From Hygrocybe punicea (Eukaryota > Basidiomycota > Agaricomycetes > Agaricales > Hygrophoraceae), in contig OY744472.1 of NCBI GenBank assembly GCA_963556145.1, positions 620,001 to 684,000 on the forward strand: DNA of 64,000 nucleotides. Direction: 5' to 3'. Below, one piece after another: positions 41,936 through 54,900 of the stretch (within the stretch, counting starts at the first letter, position 1; every line of letters begins with the position of its first letter). The notes under the pieces were generated by a model. That model was not told the origin of the DNA, made no database searches, and saw only the letters and a list, made by a program, of their open reading frames with translations. A program made the position numbers and the translations under genes.

Positions 41936-44398
41936 ATGAACTTTGAAACGAAATGGACAAAGGAGGAAAAACTAATTATCACCATTGACTGTGGGACGAC
42001 ATATTGTAAGACAAGTTGTCGGACTGCAGTTTTCCTCCGTGCTCACTTGAGCCGTTTCGCTGTAGCTGGTGTTGCATATGCCTACCTGATTCCACAAGGT
42101 GCGTTTTCCCGGATTTCACCGATGGGTAGTTTACCATGTACTCTTCTCGTCTTCAACAGGTCTCGCAGCTGTCAAACGAGTCTTGGATTGGCCCGGTCAA
42201 GGAGGTCAAGGGGAAGCGAAGATTCCAACTATCATCTGGTCAGTCTTAGTGGTCTGATCCTTACAATGTTGGCCGATTTACCGCTTCTATGCAAGGTATG
42301 ACCATAACGAGACTCCCCGATTGATAGGTGCTGAAGCGTCAGCGATCGAAGTTTCGGAGGGTGAAGAGAAAGGTTGGAAATTGGCCCAGAATTTCAAACT
42401 ACACCTTCACCCTCCAACTATGAAAACGCGAAAATCGTTCTCCCTGGACCCTCTTCCCTTCAATATCGGACTTGAGAAGATTTATGCCGATTTTTTTCGA
42501 TATGTTTACACACACACTGAAAACTACTTCAAGGGACACGAACTCCAAGGCACGACAATATGGCAGAACTTGGCACAAAAGAAGAAGATCGAATTCGTGA
42601 TCGCTCACCCAAATGGTTGGACCTTGCACGAGCAAGCATTCCTTCGCAAAGCTGTCGTGAACGGTGGTCTCACCTCCTCCGGGGACGCTCCAAACACGGT
42701 ACACATGATTACTGAGGCGGAGGCTTCAGTCCATTATGTAGTGTTTCACGGAGGCACTGAGAGTCGTCTGCAGGTGTGTACGTTGTGAATTGTTGTCGGG
42801 GGTAGCTAGATGTCCTTTCTTTTATAGCATGGTGTTGACTTTATTGTCTGTGATGCCGGGGGCTCCACCGTGGACACAACGCTGTACACCGTGAGGGATT
42901 GAGTCATCTCTCCTTTTCGAATACTTTCACTTACATTCGACAATGATAGGTAACTGGGATGTTTCCTGAACTTGAACTGAAGGAGAAACGGGCGTCTGCA
43001 TGTATGCATCTAGTCCTTTGTGGTATTGCGTTATCTCACCTAATCGTCAGGCGTCCAAGCTGGCGGGATGTTTGTCAACAAAGCGGCACAGACGTATATA
43101 GCTGGCCGGTTTCTTCACTCTGAAGTTGCGACATCAGATGCAGATCCTATAACAGAAATTATGGCGAAATTTGAGACGAAGAAGAAAAACTTCGACGATT
43201 CATGCAAAGAAGTCAAGATCCGGATCGGAATGGGTAGAATGAATATCCCCTCCCTCAATGTGAGTAGAGGTCTGCTCACGCTTAAAGAGTGAGATATCAA
43301 ACTTTTTTTGTACCTTTCCTATCATCTGACGGCTCACATCGATGCTGGGCTTAGATCAGAACTCGCCTTATTTTTCTACGGCCCGGTACAGGAGATCATT
43401 GCGAGTGTCAGGGAGCAGATGGGGGGCCACCCTCACATAGCAGTAAGTCCGCTTTTCGAAGTTCTGGTATTGGAATGACCCTTGTGAATAAGTACCTTAT
43501 GCTCGTTGGAGGGTTTGGGGATTCGCCATACCTTCGTCGAGAACTCAAGAGAGCATTTGGTGAACGTGTTGAGCTTCTCTTAGCAAACGAATCGGGGTAA
43601 GCCCTGTTGAAAGGCATACACCAGTGATGTGCTTACCGAAGAGCAGTGCCAAAGCCGTCGCTGACGGAGCGGCAGCTTGGTACATTCGACAGGCTGTGAA
43701 GAGTCGCGCGGCGCGATTTACGTATGGAATCGAGATCAGGTTTCCATATGAACTACCCAGGCATGAAGGAAGGAACGTGTACAAGGACAATGCAGGTGAT
43801 TACACTCTGGGTGTTTGGAATGCAATTGTCGCCAAGGTTAGCTCGTTTGATATGATTATACTGGTTTCATCATTTAGTGACACGACAGGATGCCACTTTC
43901 GAATACAACGAAAAACGGCGCAGTCCCTTTAGGCAGTATTACGACACAGCAAACCCATACTTGGCAGCTTATACCGTAGATCTTATCGCATACACAGGGG
44001 ATGGAACTGCACCCTATTTTGTAATGGATGCAAGAGGTATGTGCATGTATCTCTGGGATCAGCTTAGCGTCCTCACTGGTCTATCTCAAGGTGATATGGT
44101 GTCTGGATTCACGAAGGTTTGTCAGATTTGGGCCGATTTGTCGAAGATGTCGGGATCATTAGAGGGGCGTACCGGCCTCCGGGGTACGTATTGGGAGTTG
44201 CCCTTCGAGGTCGGAATTCTGTTTGGGAGCACCGAGCTCTCAGCAGTACTCATCTGGAAAGATTCAAATGTGCGTGTTAGTAATGAGTTCGTTCCCCCTT
44301 CGTCACAATTAACGATTCATCTTTTTGGGTAGGGCTGTGAATGCCAAGGGCCGGTCACGGTTATCCCAAAGCAATTTACTTCAGTTGCGGGGATATAA
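41936..44398 (+). CDS. Hsp70-like ATPase, short form
   Basis: Thirteen exons (41936-42005, 42066-42098, 42160-42238, 42296-42773, 42828-42890, 42950-43001, 43051-43288, 43355-43442, 43493-43596, 43647-43836, 43889-44036, 44091-44269, 44333-44398) keep frame and encode 595 aa. Motifs are IDCGTTY (residues 18-23), VCDAGGSTVDTT and LVGGFGDSPYL, those of the actin/Hsp70 ATPase fold. The C-terminal part (FGSTELSAVLIWK) replaces the classical peptide-binding domain, as in other mushroom Hsp70-like proteins. The exon pattern parallels the divergent neighbour, so the pair probably arose by inverted duplication. The neighbour's C-terminal extension is absent here. Confidence 0.87.
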
Positions 44399-45756
44399 TT
44401 TGTCACTGCTAGCCACTTTATGTTCAAGGTTTAAAGTGTTGTGGACATTCATTTGCTGATTGACTATAGTGCCACAGTGTCTCGGGGAAGTAATTATTAA
44501 TAAGGGCAGCATCAGAAATGAGGTATGAGCATCATATTCATGATCAACAGCTTCGTGGAAATCACTTTCTTCTGTGAGTTCATTTCATGGATCCAAGTAT
44601 CATCGGGTTATGGGCAGCCATGAATACATCGTTGCGATTATTATTATAAGCCCTCTGATCGTCACCTCGATTTTTACAAAAACTCGTAACCAGACAAGGC
44701 CAAGCAATGGCGTTCATTCGTTCCTCCACGTTATCGTAAGTAACTCTTCAACACGCTCAAACGGGGAGTGCTCACATTTGTTTTTGAAAATTTTTCAATG
44801 GCATAATTAGGAAGATAGGCCGCATACATGGTAAGGCGTGTGACTCGGAGCAACCGCATGCAACGAGCAACCGATCCGAGTTTACGTCGTTGTGATATTT
44901 AGATCATGGTTCAGACTATGATACATGGAGCACAATGATGTGTGAGCTCGATGCTTCTTGTCCTTCGGGCTCATTCTCACCCTCAAGGATGGATTGCCAC
45001 AACAAATTGTGTCACCCCAGGTCTGGAAATTGTCGATGCCAGTTATGATGGACCATGACGCGTGCTGCATTTCCAAGTAACGCATACGTTCAAGTTGGCG
45101 GAACTACTGCTTTCCTCTCGCTTCGATATACAGAGGCAAGTAATCTCATCTTGCACTTGCACATTTTGCCCAAACTCCTAATGGCAAAATCACCGCAGAC
45201 CTCCCCCCCCTCAACCACGCCGGACTTTACACGTGTTGAAAAAAATGTTGTCGGAAGGTACCACCGGGTACCGTTAGGCTGGTCATGTGTTTGTCATCGA
45301 ACACCAGCGGGAATCATCTTGTCCGCTGGTGCCGCTACCGCTCCGTTTGGGGGGACCTCCTGCTGGGAACCAATGTATTTTAACCCCCCCCGCGCGCGCG
45401 CCCCCTACGGGGAGTTGTTGAATCTCTCGGAACAGATTGTCCATGCCGTGGGTGCAACAAGAAGTCTGGAGGGAAGTGATAAAATGTGACGGACCATTTA
45501 GGACGTTGGGTGATCTTGGGTTAAAACTTGTGGGGATCGGAGCGACCATTATAATAAGCGCCCCCCGAATTGGGGATGCCGTGGTTCATCTCGAGCAGTG
45601 CGCACAAAGATTGGCAACGATCTGTCAAAGACACAGGTCGAGGGTTGTTGCTTTGTTGGCTTGCCAATATCCCATCATATCTTGATCATTACATTTCGTC
45701 ATCTTTATTTACATCGCCGGTTACATGTTACACGTCACCCGTTCCCACCAGTGCGC
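44399..45756. other. Intergenic stretch without a supported gene
   Basis: Short open frames at 45055-45489 (+) and 45437-45685 (+) have no recognisable motif and no convincing splice structure. GC-rich CCCCCC/GGGGGG runs lie around 45200-45420. Part of this could be a decayed gene. Confidence 0.5.
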
Positions 45757-45766
45757 TATATAAAAA
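45757..45766 (+). promoter_or_regulatory. TATA box of the LuxR-HTH gene
   Basis: TATATAAAAA ends 63 bases before the ATG at 45830. The spacing leaves a short 5' UTR and supports 45830 as the true start. Confidence 0.6.
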
Positions 45767-45829
45767 TGGCCCACCTTTTCGACCCAACACCCAGAGCTGG
45801 TCTCTCAACTTGAAGTCGCTACTCACGCA

Positions 45830-46268
45830 ATGTTCTTCCGACCCCTTGTCCTTTTCTCTGTCGCACTTTGCTACTATGCAGTCGTTGCAATTCCGGTCGA
45901 TCCTGTAAACACAAAAACGTTCCTCATACCTTTTTTCACCTTGATTGATTCCAAAATTACACAAAGATTCATGCTCGGAATGACATCGCACTCACTGCTG
46001 ACATCCTCCAACGTTCTTCTGCCATCCAAAGCCGCCGCGAAGTACTTTCCCATTTTGAGGCACGCGTACGTCCTTTCTACCCAATATCGACCTCTAGACA
46101 CATCATGATACCATTCGCAAACAGGACCTCACTGAGCGAGAGCGGCAGATATGTGCACTCGTTGCCCAAGGAAAAACTAATGCTGAAATTGCAAAGATTT
46201 TGAATATCTCAGTGAAGACTGTTGCTGTTTTCAAGTGTTCCGCCAAGAAGAAGTTGGGAGGGAAGTAA
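45830..46268 (+). CDS. 105-aa protein: signal-peptide-like N-terminus plus LuxR-type HTH
   Basis: Three exons (45830-45904, 45967-46065, 46125-46268) with GT-AG introns of 62 and 59 nt encode 105 aa. Residues 1-20 form a hydrophobic leader (MFFRPLVLFSVALCYYAVVA) with a plausible cleavage site before IPVDP. A short charged helix follows. Residues 59-103 match the LuxR/GerE helix-turn-helix: LTERERQICALVAQGKTN, AEIAKILNISVKTV and KKKLG. That domain binds DNA in bacterial response regulators. A secretory leader on a DNA-binding domain is unusual. The leader might instead be a membrane anchor, or the ATG may lie elsewhere. Host-like introns and the TATA box argue against recent bacterial contamination. 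Confidence 0.75.
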
Positions 46269-47695
46269 ATGTGATGAGGGGGATTTGGAGATGGAGGTGC
46301 AAGAATATTAATATGAGAGCGCAACATTATGTAATATTGCCTACATACCCATCTTGCCAGGCAGGCTACGTCTGTCCATCAAAAGAAATGCGCCTTCGAT
46401 GCCGTATCCCTCGCGTCACATTACAAGGGAGAGAAGGAGGACTGGGGCAATAAAAGTTCTTGCCAGACTTGAAAAGTTGAAGGAGTATGGGGGTCGAGAC
46501 GATTTTGCGTGGTATCACCTCCTTTTCACCGTTGTATCCCGGCTTGTTACTTCGATGATCCCAACGGACAAGTGAATGGTTTGGAATCGATGGTGTTGGT
46601 AGCGGGTTTCGTCCAGAATTAGGCATGGCGTCTCGTATGGTAGCTCGGAGGTTGTGTGAACATTGGAAAACGACCAGAACTCTTGCGCAGAACGGGAGCG
46701 GAGGACTGTCCACAGAGAAAGAATCAAGATTCTGAAAGAAACCATCAAGAAAATGTTGAGTACAGATTTTATATGTATTGCGCACCGGGTTCGGAGGATC
46801 CCCAAGCCAATGGCCATCTTCATTGAAAAACGCAAAAGGCGGCAGTAATCCAGCCTGACACCCAGGTCGGTCCACTGCCATGGTTCTCGTGGTGGGCGAC
46901 CTTCTGCCAAAAGTCGACAATCTGTGTTGGAGAAAGCAAACATCATGATCGTCAATAATGATATGAGAGAGAGTTCAGAAAGGGAATAAATGCAAACTGT
47001 TGTCACCTGCTTCTTCAAGTTGCGGTGGGGCGCAATACATAGAAGCTTTTCGTGTTCATTGTCGACCGCGGCAGAAATGTAGATTCACTGAGCCTGGGAA
47101 TGCCGAGATTACTGACCTGGAGACGTTGAAGAGAAGGTGTGAGACTCTTGGTCAAACGTTATCGCGTCATCTGTGCTCGGCTATTGCATATCGATTATCG
47201 TCAAGGCACGTCCCTTCCTTGTTTCTTTTTTTGCTTTCGTTGCTCACAGGATTTGATTCGTGATAGCAGCCGTTGCAGTACCGTGGTCCGTGACCGTTGA
47301 GTTGGGCTGAAAGAACAAAGGTGCCATCGCGCGGTCCACTTGCAGTCTAGACTCTAGGAAGTGCTGGTCAGTACAACGTCGTGTACATACCCTTGCTGTA
47401 TTTCCAATCAGCCTTGAAGCTTGAGGTAAGCTTGAGGTAAGCTTGGGTAGACGTCTAGTAAACGCTCACGCGCACAGGCTGAAAGAGAACGTTGCATTGT
47501 GAATTCAAAGTCCGATTGTTTCCCGAAAAGGCAATGGTTGTTTGACCGTGCAAAAGTTGCGAAGAGCAAAAGATGAAAAAGCCAAAAGAACAATGGTCGA
47601 CCGCAACAAAAGGCGGCGTTGCGCTCCCAAATATTAATAACTAAAATCCACTCCTTTGCACCCATTCATTTTCGTTTCCTCGTTGGCCACTCGCA
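46269..47695. other. Intergenic stretch without a supported gene
   Basis: Frames at 46366-46920 (-) and 46515-47018 (-) overlap and carry no motif. The plus strand shows only short pieces. The final 60 bp before 47696 is pyrimidine-rich, consistent with a promoter and 5' UTR of the next gene. Confidence 0.5.
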
Positions 47696-50249
47696 ATGAC
47701 AATCGTTTCCTTGGCCACCTCCACCCGTACGTTCTCTCTCATACACCGTCCGAGTCGTCTTTTATTCACTTTCTTTCGCAGTATTCTCAGTCCCGAATTC
47801 GAAACGAACCGCAACTTGTCCACGTCTTTCCACCTCGCCATCTCGCGGAATCGCGCTTCAAATTATCCCAGAACTCTCCGAAGACGACGCTTCCCCGCCA
47901 TCCTCACCCATCTCCGTTTACTCCTCCGATCGCAGCGCCAGCCGCAGCGTGAAATCTAGGCGCAGACATGGCATGCTCAGAGTCGCTCCCTTGTCCCAGA
48001 TTCCCGACGCTCGATCCGCGCTATCGTTTTCCGTACCCGCTTTTAATAACACACACGACCGTGACGCCCCCAACCCCTCGCCAGACCCGTTTCGCCTAAC
48101 TTTCTCCGAGATCGGCTTGTCCTTCGACTTTCCCCACCCACCGTTACCCACTCCATCCACCCCTGGCTCTCTAAATCGCTCAGTCTATTCTTGCTCGTCT
48201 TCACCGCAGGATTTCGACGGCTCTCGTCTCGGTACAGAGTCTCCGACACCTTCCTTGGGCAGCTCGACCACGACCACGACTACAGCAACCTCCTCCCACT
48301 CATCCTCCAGCCGTCTCCCCGTCACCCCGTCTTCCTCTGACGACGAATTCTTCCTCTCTTCTTCCCCCCGCATAGCACGCCCGCGAACTGTGTCACCTAG
48401 CATCATCGAACCTCTCGTCATCACCAAACACAATGCACCCAGCTCTCGCTACCATGATCTCTTCTACGATCCAGACTACCACCACCACCACAACGACCAC
48501 TGCGAAATCTTCCACCCAACCCAAGTCTTCGCGGTCACAAAAGAATATTGTACCGAACACCACGACGACGACCATGTCGCCAACGACACCAGTCTCTGGT
48601 TCGACGATTCCGATGACTCCAATTCCAGCTCTGGAGGAGACGAAGACGCAGAAGAAGAAGAAGCAGAAGAAGACCCAAACGAATGGTACGCACGCGAATT
48701 CAGCGAAATCCTCTCCCTCTACTCTACAATCCCCCCTCCTTCCATTCCCTCCCGGCCCGATTCCCTCTTGCTCTCCCCGATCATTTTCTCCCTACCTGCT
48801 GCTGCGCAACTGCACCAACGACCGGATGCACCTACCCTTCTTCTTCCCCCTCCTCCCCCTCCTCCCTCCCTCCCTCTTCCTTACCCTAGCGCCCAATTGG
48901 ACCCGGCGTTCCCGAGGCGGAAACGAAGCTTCCCCGCAATGCCAAAGAAACTACCCCCGCCCCCACCTCACGTAGTCAACAACCACTCGCCGTCGTACCC
49001 ATCATCGTATCTCGCTAAACCCAGACCGCCCCCACGCATCCCGTTGCCTGCTGACGTCGGGTCCCTTGACGACTACGGCTACAGCTATGGCTCTGACGAC
49101 GACGAGGACGACGACGAGCATGGTGATAACGACGACGACGACGACGACGACAACGACGGCGTGACAAGCGAAAGCAGCGGGAGCGTGTACTCCCAAGACG
49201 GCGACTTCGACTTTCAGTACGATCTCGGACTCGGACTCGGACCAGACTTCGATTCTTATTCTTCTCCCCACCACCACCTCCCGCCCTCCCCAGCTGTCTG
49301 TATAGATCTAGAAGCGGACATCGCTGCGGGGTTGGAGGCGCTTACGACACGTTTGAGATCATTTTCGCCGCCATCGCCACAGCTGCAGCCGCCGCCTCTG
49401 CCACTGCCGGTGAGCATGAGGGCCCGCGGGGGAGATGGGAGACGTGGTTCGAGAATGACGACCCACGCCAACACTTACGCCAACACTTACGCCAACGCCA
49501 ACACCCACGCCAACACCCACGCCAATACCAACACCCACGCCAATACCAACACCCACGCCAATACCAACACCCACGCCAATACCAATACCAACACGGTAGC
49601 GGAAGAAAAGGCAAACAAGATTGAAAAGCCGCACCATCACCTCCGGTCACGGTGGTCTTGCTCTACGATATCTTCTACCATCACCACCGCCGCTGCCACC
49701 ATCACCACCACCGCTGCTGCCGCACCGGCTGCTGGCGAACCGTACAGTCCTTCGTCAGCGTCGAAGTTGCGGTTTTTCAGCTTGGGTGGGCATGTGAAGC
49801 GGAAGAATAAGGGGGACAGTGGGAGTGGGAGTGGGAGGAAGTTGATTTCGTCGCAGCCGCCGTCACCGTCGTCACCGTCGTCACCATCACCATCACCATC
49901 ATCGACATCGACATCGACATCGACATCGACGAGCCACTGGCGTGCTCGGTCGTCCTCATCATCATCGTCGTCGTCGTCGTCAGCGGCGACGACGGTCAAG
50001 AGGCGTGGTAGCAACACTAGCACCGGCACCGGCACCAGCACCAGCACCAGCACCACTGGCAGGTCTTCGTCGTCGTCGTCGTCGTCGTCGAATGGTTCGT
50101 GTGCGGGGGGGAGGAAGAATAGCGATGATGGCTATGAGAGTGTCGCTGCAGGTGCTGCTGCTGCTGCTGCTGCTGCTGCAGGTGCAGGTGCTATTGGGTT
50201 GAGGAGGAAGCCGATCCCTGTGGAGATGTTCTTGCGCGCGGGGGTTTGA
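47696..50249 (+). CDS. Large disordered Ser/Pro/Asp-rich protein of unknown function
   Basis: Two exons (47696-47726 and 47782-50249) around a 55-nt GT-AG intron encode 832 aa. The start MTIVSLATST was chosen because it sits right after the promoter-like stretch and joins in frame. The protein is mostly low complexity: Pro-rich runs, an Asp/Glu-rich block around 48600-49160, a repeated THANTN-type block at about 49460-49600, then Ser-rich and Ala-rich homopolymers. No folded domain or membrane segment is visible. The short KSRRRHG segment could be a nuclear signal. The conserved-looking C-terminus ends GLRRKPIPVEMFLRAGV. Trinucleotide and hexanucleotide runs suggest length variation between strains. 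Confidence 0.75.
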
Positions 50250-51923
50250 TTTCTTTTCTGGTTTTTTTTCTTACTGTTTTTTCACTATTTTTTTTTGTTC
50301 TTCTCCTTCTTTGAACGTGCTAGAGAATTGTTATTGTTATTGTATTTTTAATATTCACCGTTCCCTTTTTCTTCCTTTTTACATTTTTTGGCCCCTCCCG
50401 CCCGCTCTTTTGTTTCCTCCCCCCGAAACTGCAAAAACACACCCTCACTCTCACCCCCCTTCCCCTTCATCATTTCGTCTTGTTTCCTTGCGGTCCGCCC
50501 GCCCAGCCCACCATTTTTTTTTGGTTCTCCCCACTTCCCACTGCCTCAAATGTAGCTCTAAAAGAAACCGACTAGTTTTTGTGTGTTTTATACCTGTATT
50601 TTGTATAATTATTTCACGTTGGTGTCAATTGTATTTTCTAACTTAACTACCTGTCCCCTTGCCGGAGGTGGACATTGTATTTCCTTATATAAGAATTTTA
50701 TCACTTTTTGCTGTTAGTATACTTTAATAAGACAAACGCCCATAGATCGGCAGTCGAGAACACCCAGATACTTATCGGAGACTCCACGTTCGAACTCAAA
50801 TTATTATATCAATACGTTGATCTTGGCTGGAATAGCCATACAAGCTCAGTGGTCAACTCGATCTCTGTCCAGAGGCCGAGCGTTTGTCAAGCTGCGCTGG
50901 AATAGCTGCTTAATATCTGTCGGCGGGATGATATCTATCCGATCAACATCAACACGTTACAATCGCCAAGTTATCTGGGGTGTGAGCATCTCACCCTGGC
51001 ATGTCTTGAAATAAAAAACCATCATGCGTGAGTCACAGGTCGTTGCCCAACTGGAAAATCGTCCGACGTCCACCGTGACCATACTCTCAAAACTGATCTG
51101 ACGGAGTGAGAACGTCGTCCTCGGCATTAATCTCCACGTAAAGGTGATCGCGGAATTGTCCCATCTGCCCCTGCTGTACTGCCGCATTTCTTGCAGTCTA
51201 ATAACCTGGTCTCAACCCCAACTGTCGTCCCGCATCGGGATTGAGCGAGTATGATAATCCTAGTTCCATCTTCTTCTTCTTCTTCTTCAGTTCACAAGGT
51301 CTGCCAATGATGCAGGGAATCCAACTATCGCGTTGACACCTGGGGGTGACTCGGCGAGTCGAACGACCCGAACATAAACCATTGGGTTGTATATGTCGTC
51401 TTCGTCGTACCATTCCTCGTGAATCCTTTCCCACTCATCGTCGTTCATGAGAAAGTCCATAGTGAGAAAGTGGGGCCTCCTCGGGCCTCGTGCGGGCAGG
51501 AGTTATCAGGCTCTCCGGGAAAATCTTGCTGTAACGTAAAGTACCGAGTCGTCTTGGGGGCGGTACGTTCGTCTACAATGATGTAGAAGCAGGGAATGAA
51601 GGGCGAGTCAGGCTGCGGGAACTGGACGACTTGGAGGTAGATGTCGGCGGGAGACGTGCGTCCGCGGATGTAACTTACCTTGTCTGGACCCTATCGAGAA
51701 TCTCTTTGGAGACGTCCGCGATGACCAAAGCAGCAAGTTGCCTGCGAGAATGACAAAGGTCGGCCATTTACGAGAATGGCGCGTTTGCAGGAGTCAACGG
51801 CTAGTAATATTTTACCTGTTATGAAATGACAACGAAGTGACGGTATGAAAACGCTGAGGACCTGAGGTGCGCGCGAGCGTCCTACACTGCCAAATAGCGA
51901 AACCAGACTAGCGATGAAACGGA
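50250..51923. other. Intergenic stretch, possible decayed small gene
   Basis: The first 350 bp is T-rich and probably the 3' UTR of the upstream gene. On the minus strand, 51461-51291 reads a 57-aa frame beginning MDFLMNDDEWERIHEEW. A further frame near 51215-51090 (TARNAAVQQGQMGQF, VEINAEDDVLT) follows a stop. These may be remnants of one gene. I recognise no family. Confidence 0.35.
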
Positions 51924-54900
51924 ATGAACCCAGCACAGCTTTCAAGCTCCACTTTTGTAAAATCCTTAGCAATGTACCCTCAGGCAGTTCAAGTTCTAAC
52001 GTCGGTCAATCCTGTCTCCAGTGCCACGCCAGCGTCGACTGAAAGCTGCTCCAATGGTGAGCAGGAGAAATCATCCAGCTGCAACGATAGCTTGAGCAAC
52101 CAGAATCATGATGGCACACATCTATGCTGCCAGGGCGAGGCGGCGGATGGTGAAGAGAAGGATGGATGCTGTGGAAAGAGAGAGCTCTCACACGGCGGTT
52201 TGGGAGATAACGGGGACCGGGAAAGTAGCTGTAGCGAGCAGGATGGCAAGGGGGATGGCAACGATGGTAAGGTCGTTGCTCTCTGGGTAATAAAATTTTC
52301 ACCTGATCATTAGTTTTCATGCCAGATTCCGCTTGTATGTGCTGCATCAAAGTATTGATCAATGAGCCTGGTCCCCAGCGTTAGTCTCCTCTCAGCTGAT
52401 CATGATCCACTCATGCCTTCGATGCCTGATATTAGCACATAGCACCCATCTATCCTAACACCCAAAGTTCTGCCTTGTTGAACCACTTGGATAGCTCGGA
52501 TCGCGTTTCACTGGGTGCCCTTCCAACGTCGTCTTCTCCCAACAATGTCCCTGGCGCCGCAATTGCCGCTTGCCTTGAAGGTTACACGGGAACCCTACGG
52601 GCGTGCTGCAAAGCCCTCGAGCAATTCTGCTCTCGTCGTTCCTGCTGTTTTGTCTCTCATCCTGCCAGGCCCTCGAGTTCCTCATCCACTGCTCCTTTCT
52701 TCGTGGTCTCGCGGTGTCCAGCGACTCCAGAACCTGACAAGGTCAAAGCCTCAGAAGCCACTGATGACCCTGGGTACATTCGACGTGAGGAGAAACTTCA
52801 GCTGGAGATACGGGGTATGGACTGTGCCGACTGCGTCCCCAAGGTCGGACGCGCTCTAGCACAACTTCCCTCAGTTACACCCACCGACGTTGACTACTTC
52901 AGTGGCATTGCCGAGCTGCGGTACGACGCTGAACTTATCACTCCCGCCGCTATCATCGCTTACGTCGCTCGCGCAACCGGTTTCGGTATCAAGGCGTTGA
53001 CTGCAGCCTCTGGAAGCGGCGTGGGCGCCATTGTCACACTACCCCTCACTTTCTCTATTATGCCACCTCCCGAGGCCCTCGATGGCTTTGATACACATTT
53101 TGGCTCAAATCCTCGTGTCATCAGCGTTTCGTTTCCTGTCCATATTGACTCTCCCCGCCGACCTCGCGACGTTCTTGAGCAGTTCAAGGCCTTTGGTGCT
53201 GAACTCGTTCCTGCCGGTTCCAACGGTCCCCGCGACATGGCCACACAAGATCTCATCAATGTGGGTATCCGTACGATCGCTTGTGCCATCCTCTCTATTC
53301 CTGTGCTGGTTCTCGCTTGGGCAAATCTCCCTCACCGGCCAGTCTTCTATGGTGCTATCTCTGTCGGGTTGACCACACTCATCCAGGGGTTCGCTTTCCC
53401 GATCTTTTCCTCGGCATGTCGCTCGGTCATCTATCTTCATTCAGCTGACATGAATGTTCTTATCACCATCAGCGCTCTTACTGCTTATGTCTTTTCTGTC
53501 GTGTCCTATGCATTCGAGGTTGCTGGGAGGCCCTTTTATTCTCCCTTCTTTGAGACCAACGCTCTCCTTGTCACTCTCATCTTCCTCGGACGCACCATCT
53601 CTGCTGTTACACGTCGTTCGACAGGCTCTGCTCTACGTGAGCTCCAGAGGCTCCAGCCAACTGATGTGCTCCTGCTTTCAGACGAGAAAGCGCCGCCTCA
53701 GCAGCTAGACTCTCGCTTACTCTATTATGGGGACATTGTGCGCATCCCCTCCGAGACTCGAATCGCGACTGACGGACTTGTTGTCGCTGGTTCGAGTGAC
53801 GTGGACGAGTCATCTGTCACAGGAGAAAGCGTTGCTGTACCTAAACAAACGGGCAGTCGCGTTATCGCCGGCACACTCAACCTTGGTGGCACGCTCGACG
53901 TTCAAGTCACCCAGCTTGTCCACGAAAACTCGCTCTCTCGTATCACAGCCCTCGTCAGGCAGGCTCAGTCATCCCGTTCCTCTGTCCAGAACCTCGCCGA
54001 CAAGCTTTCAGCCATAATCCTGCCCACATCAGCCGTTTCTGCTTGTATTGCATTCCTGGTATGGGTTATCATCGGCCGCTATGTTCGTCACCAGTCTGCC
54101 ACCTTGTCTTCTGTTGAGGCTCTCACGTATGCGATTGCCATTCTTGTCGTCAGCTGTCCCTGTGCTATCGGTCTCGCGGTAAGTTTTTATTTTTATCCTG
54201 TTGTCCTCTCTTTCCCATTTTTTTTTGTTGTACATTGTGGTCTGTGCACAATTGTTTTTTTGGTGTCTGCCTAGGTACCTATGGTCAATTCTGTTGCGAT
54301 CCGTATTGGCCTGCGTGAAGGGGTACTCTTTCGTTCGGCGGACGCACTGCAGACGGCTCACGACATTAATGTCGTAGCATTCGATAAGACTGGTACACTC
54401 ACGCAGGGCAATTTTACTGTGGAACGTGTTGAGATTCTAGTTGAAGGTGCAGAGCACATTGTCAGTGCGCTGGTAAAGGACAACAAACACCCTGTATCTC
54501 AAGGCGTTCATCGGTACCTCTCAGTTCGCCCAGGGGAAGCACAACACCGTGGAGGTAGTGTTACGGATATTATCTCGCTGCCAGGCAAAGGGATCAAGGC
54601 TTCGGTCCGTGGGTTTCCTCTCCTCGGTGGAAGTCCCAACTTCACTGGCGCATGCTCTCATCCGCTTTCCTCGGACCTTCGATCATCAGGTCTTACCATC
54701 TTCACCGTCACACTCGCTGGTCAAGCAATCGCATTCTTCGGTCTTGCTGATACACCACGACCCGATGCGAATGCCCTTGTTGAGGAACTCACTCGTCGCG
54801 GCAAGGACGTGTTGATTCTTAGTGGCGACACCCCGGCTGCTGTGCACCACCTTGCAAACGCTATCGGCATCCCTCTCGACAAAGCTTACGCCGGAAATAC

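Noticed and set aside
46366..47018. Overlapping minus-strand frames of 184 and 167 codons
   Set aside because: They use different frames over the same DNA, with no motif and no coherent splice sites.
49359..49650. Minus-strand GVGIGV or WYWRGC repeat frames
   Set aside because: They are antisense shadows of the THANTN-type repeat in the disordered protein.
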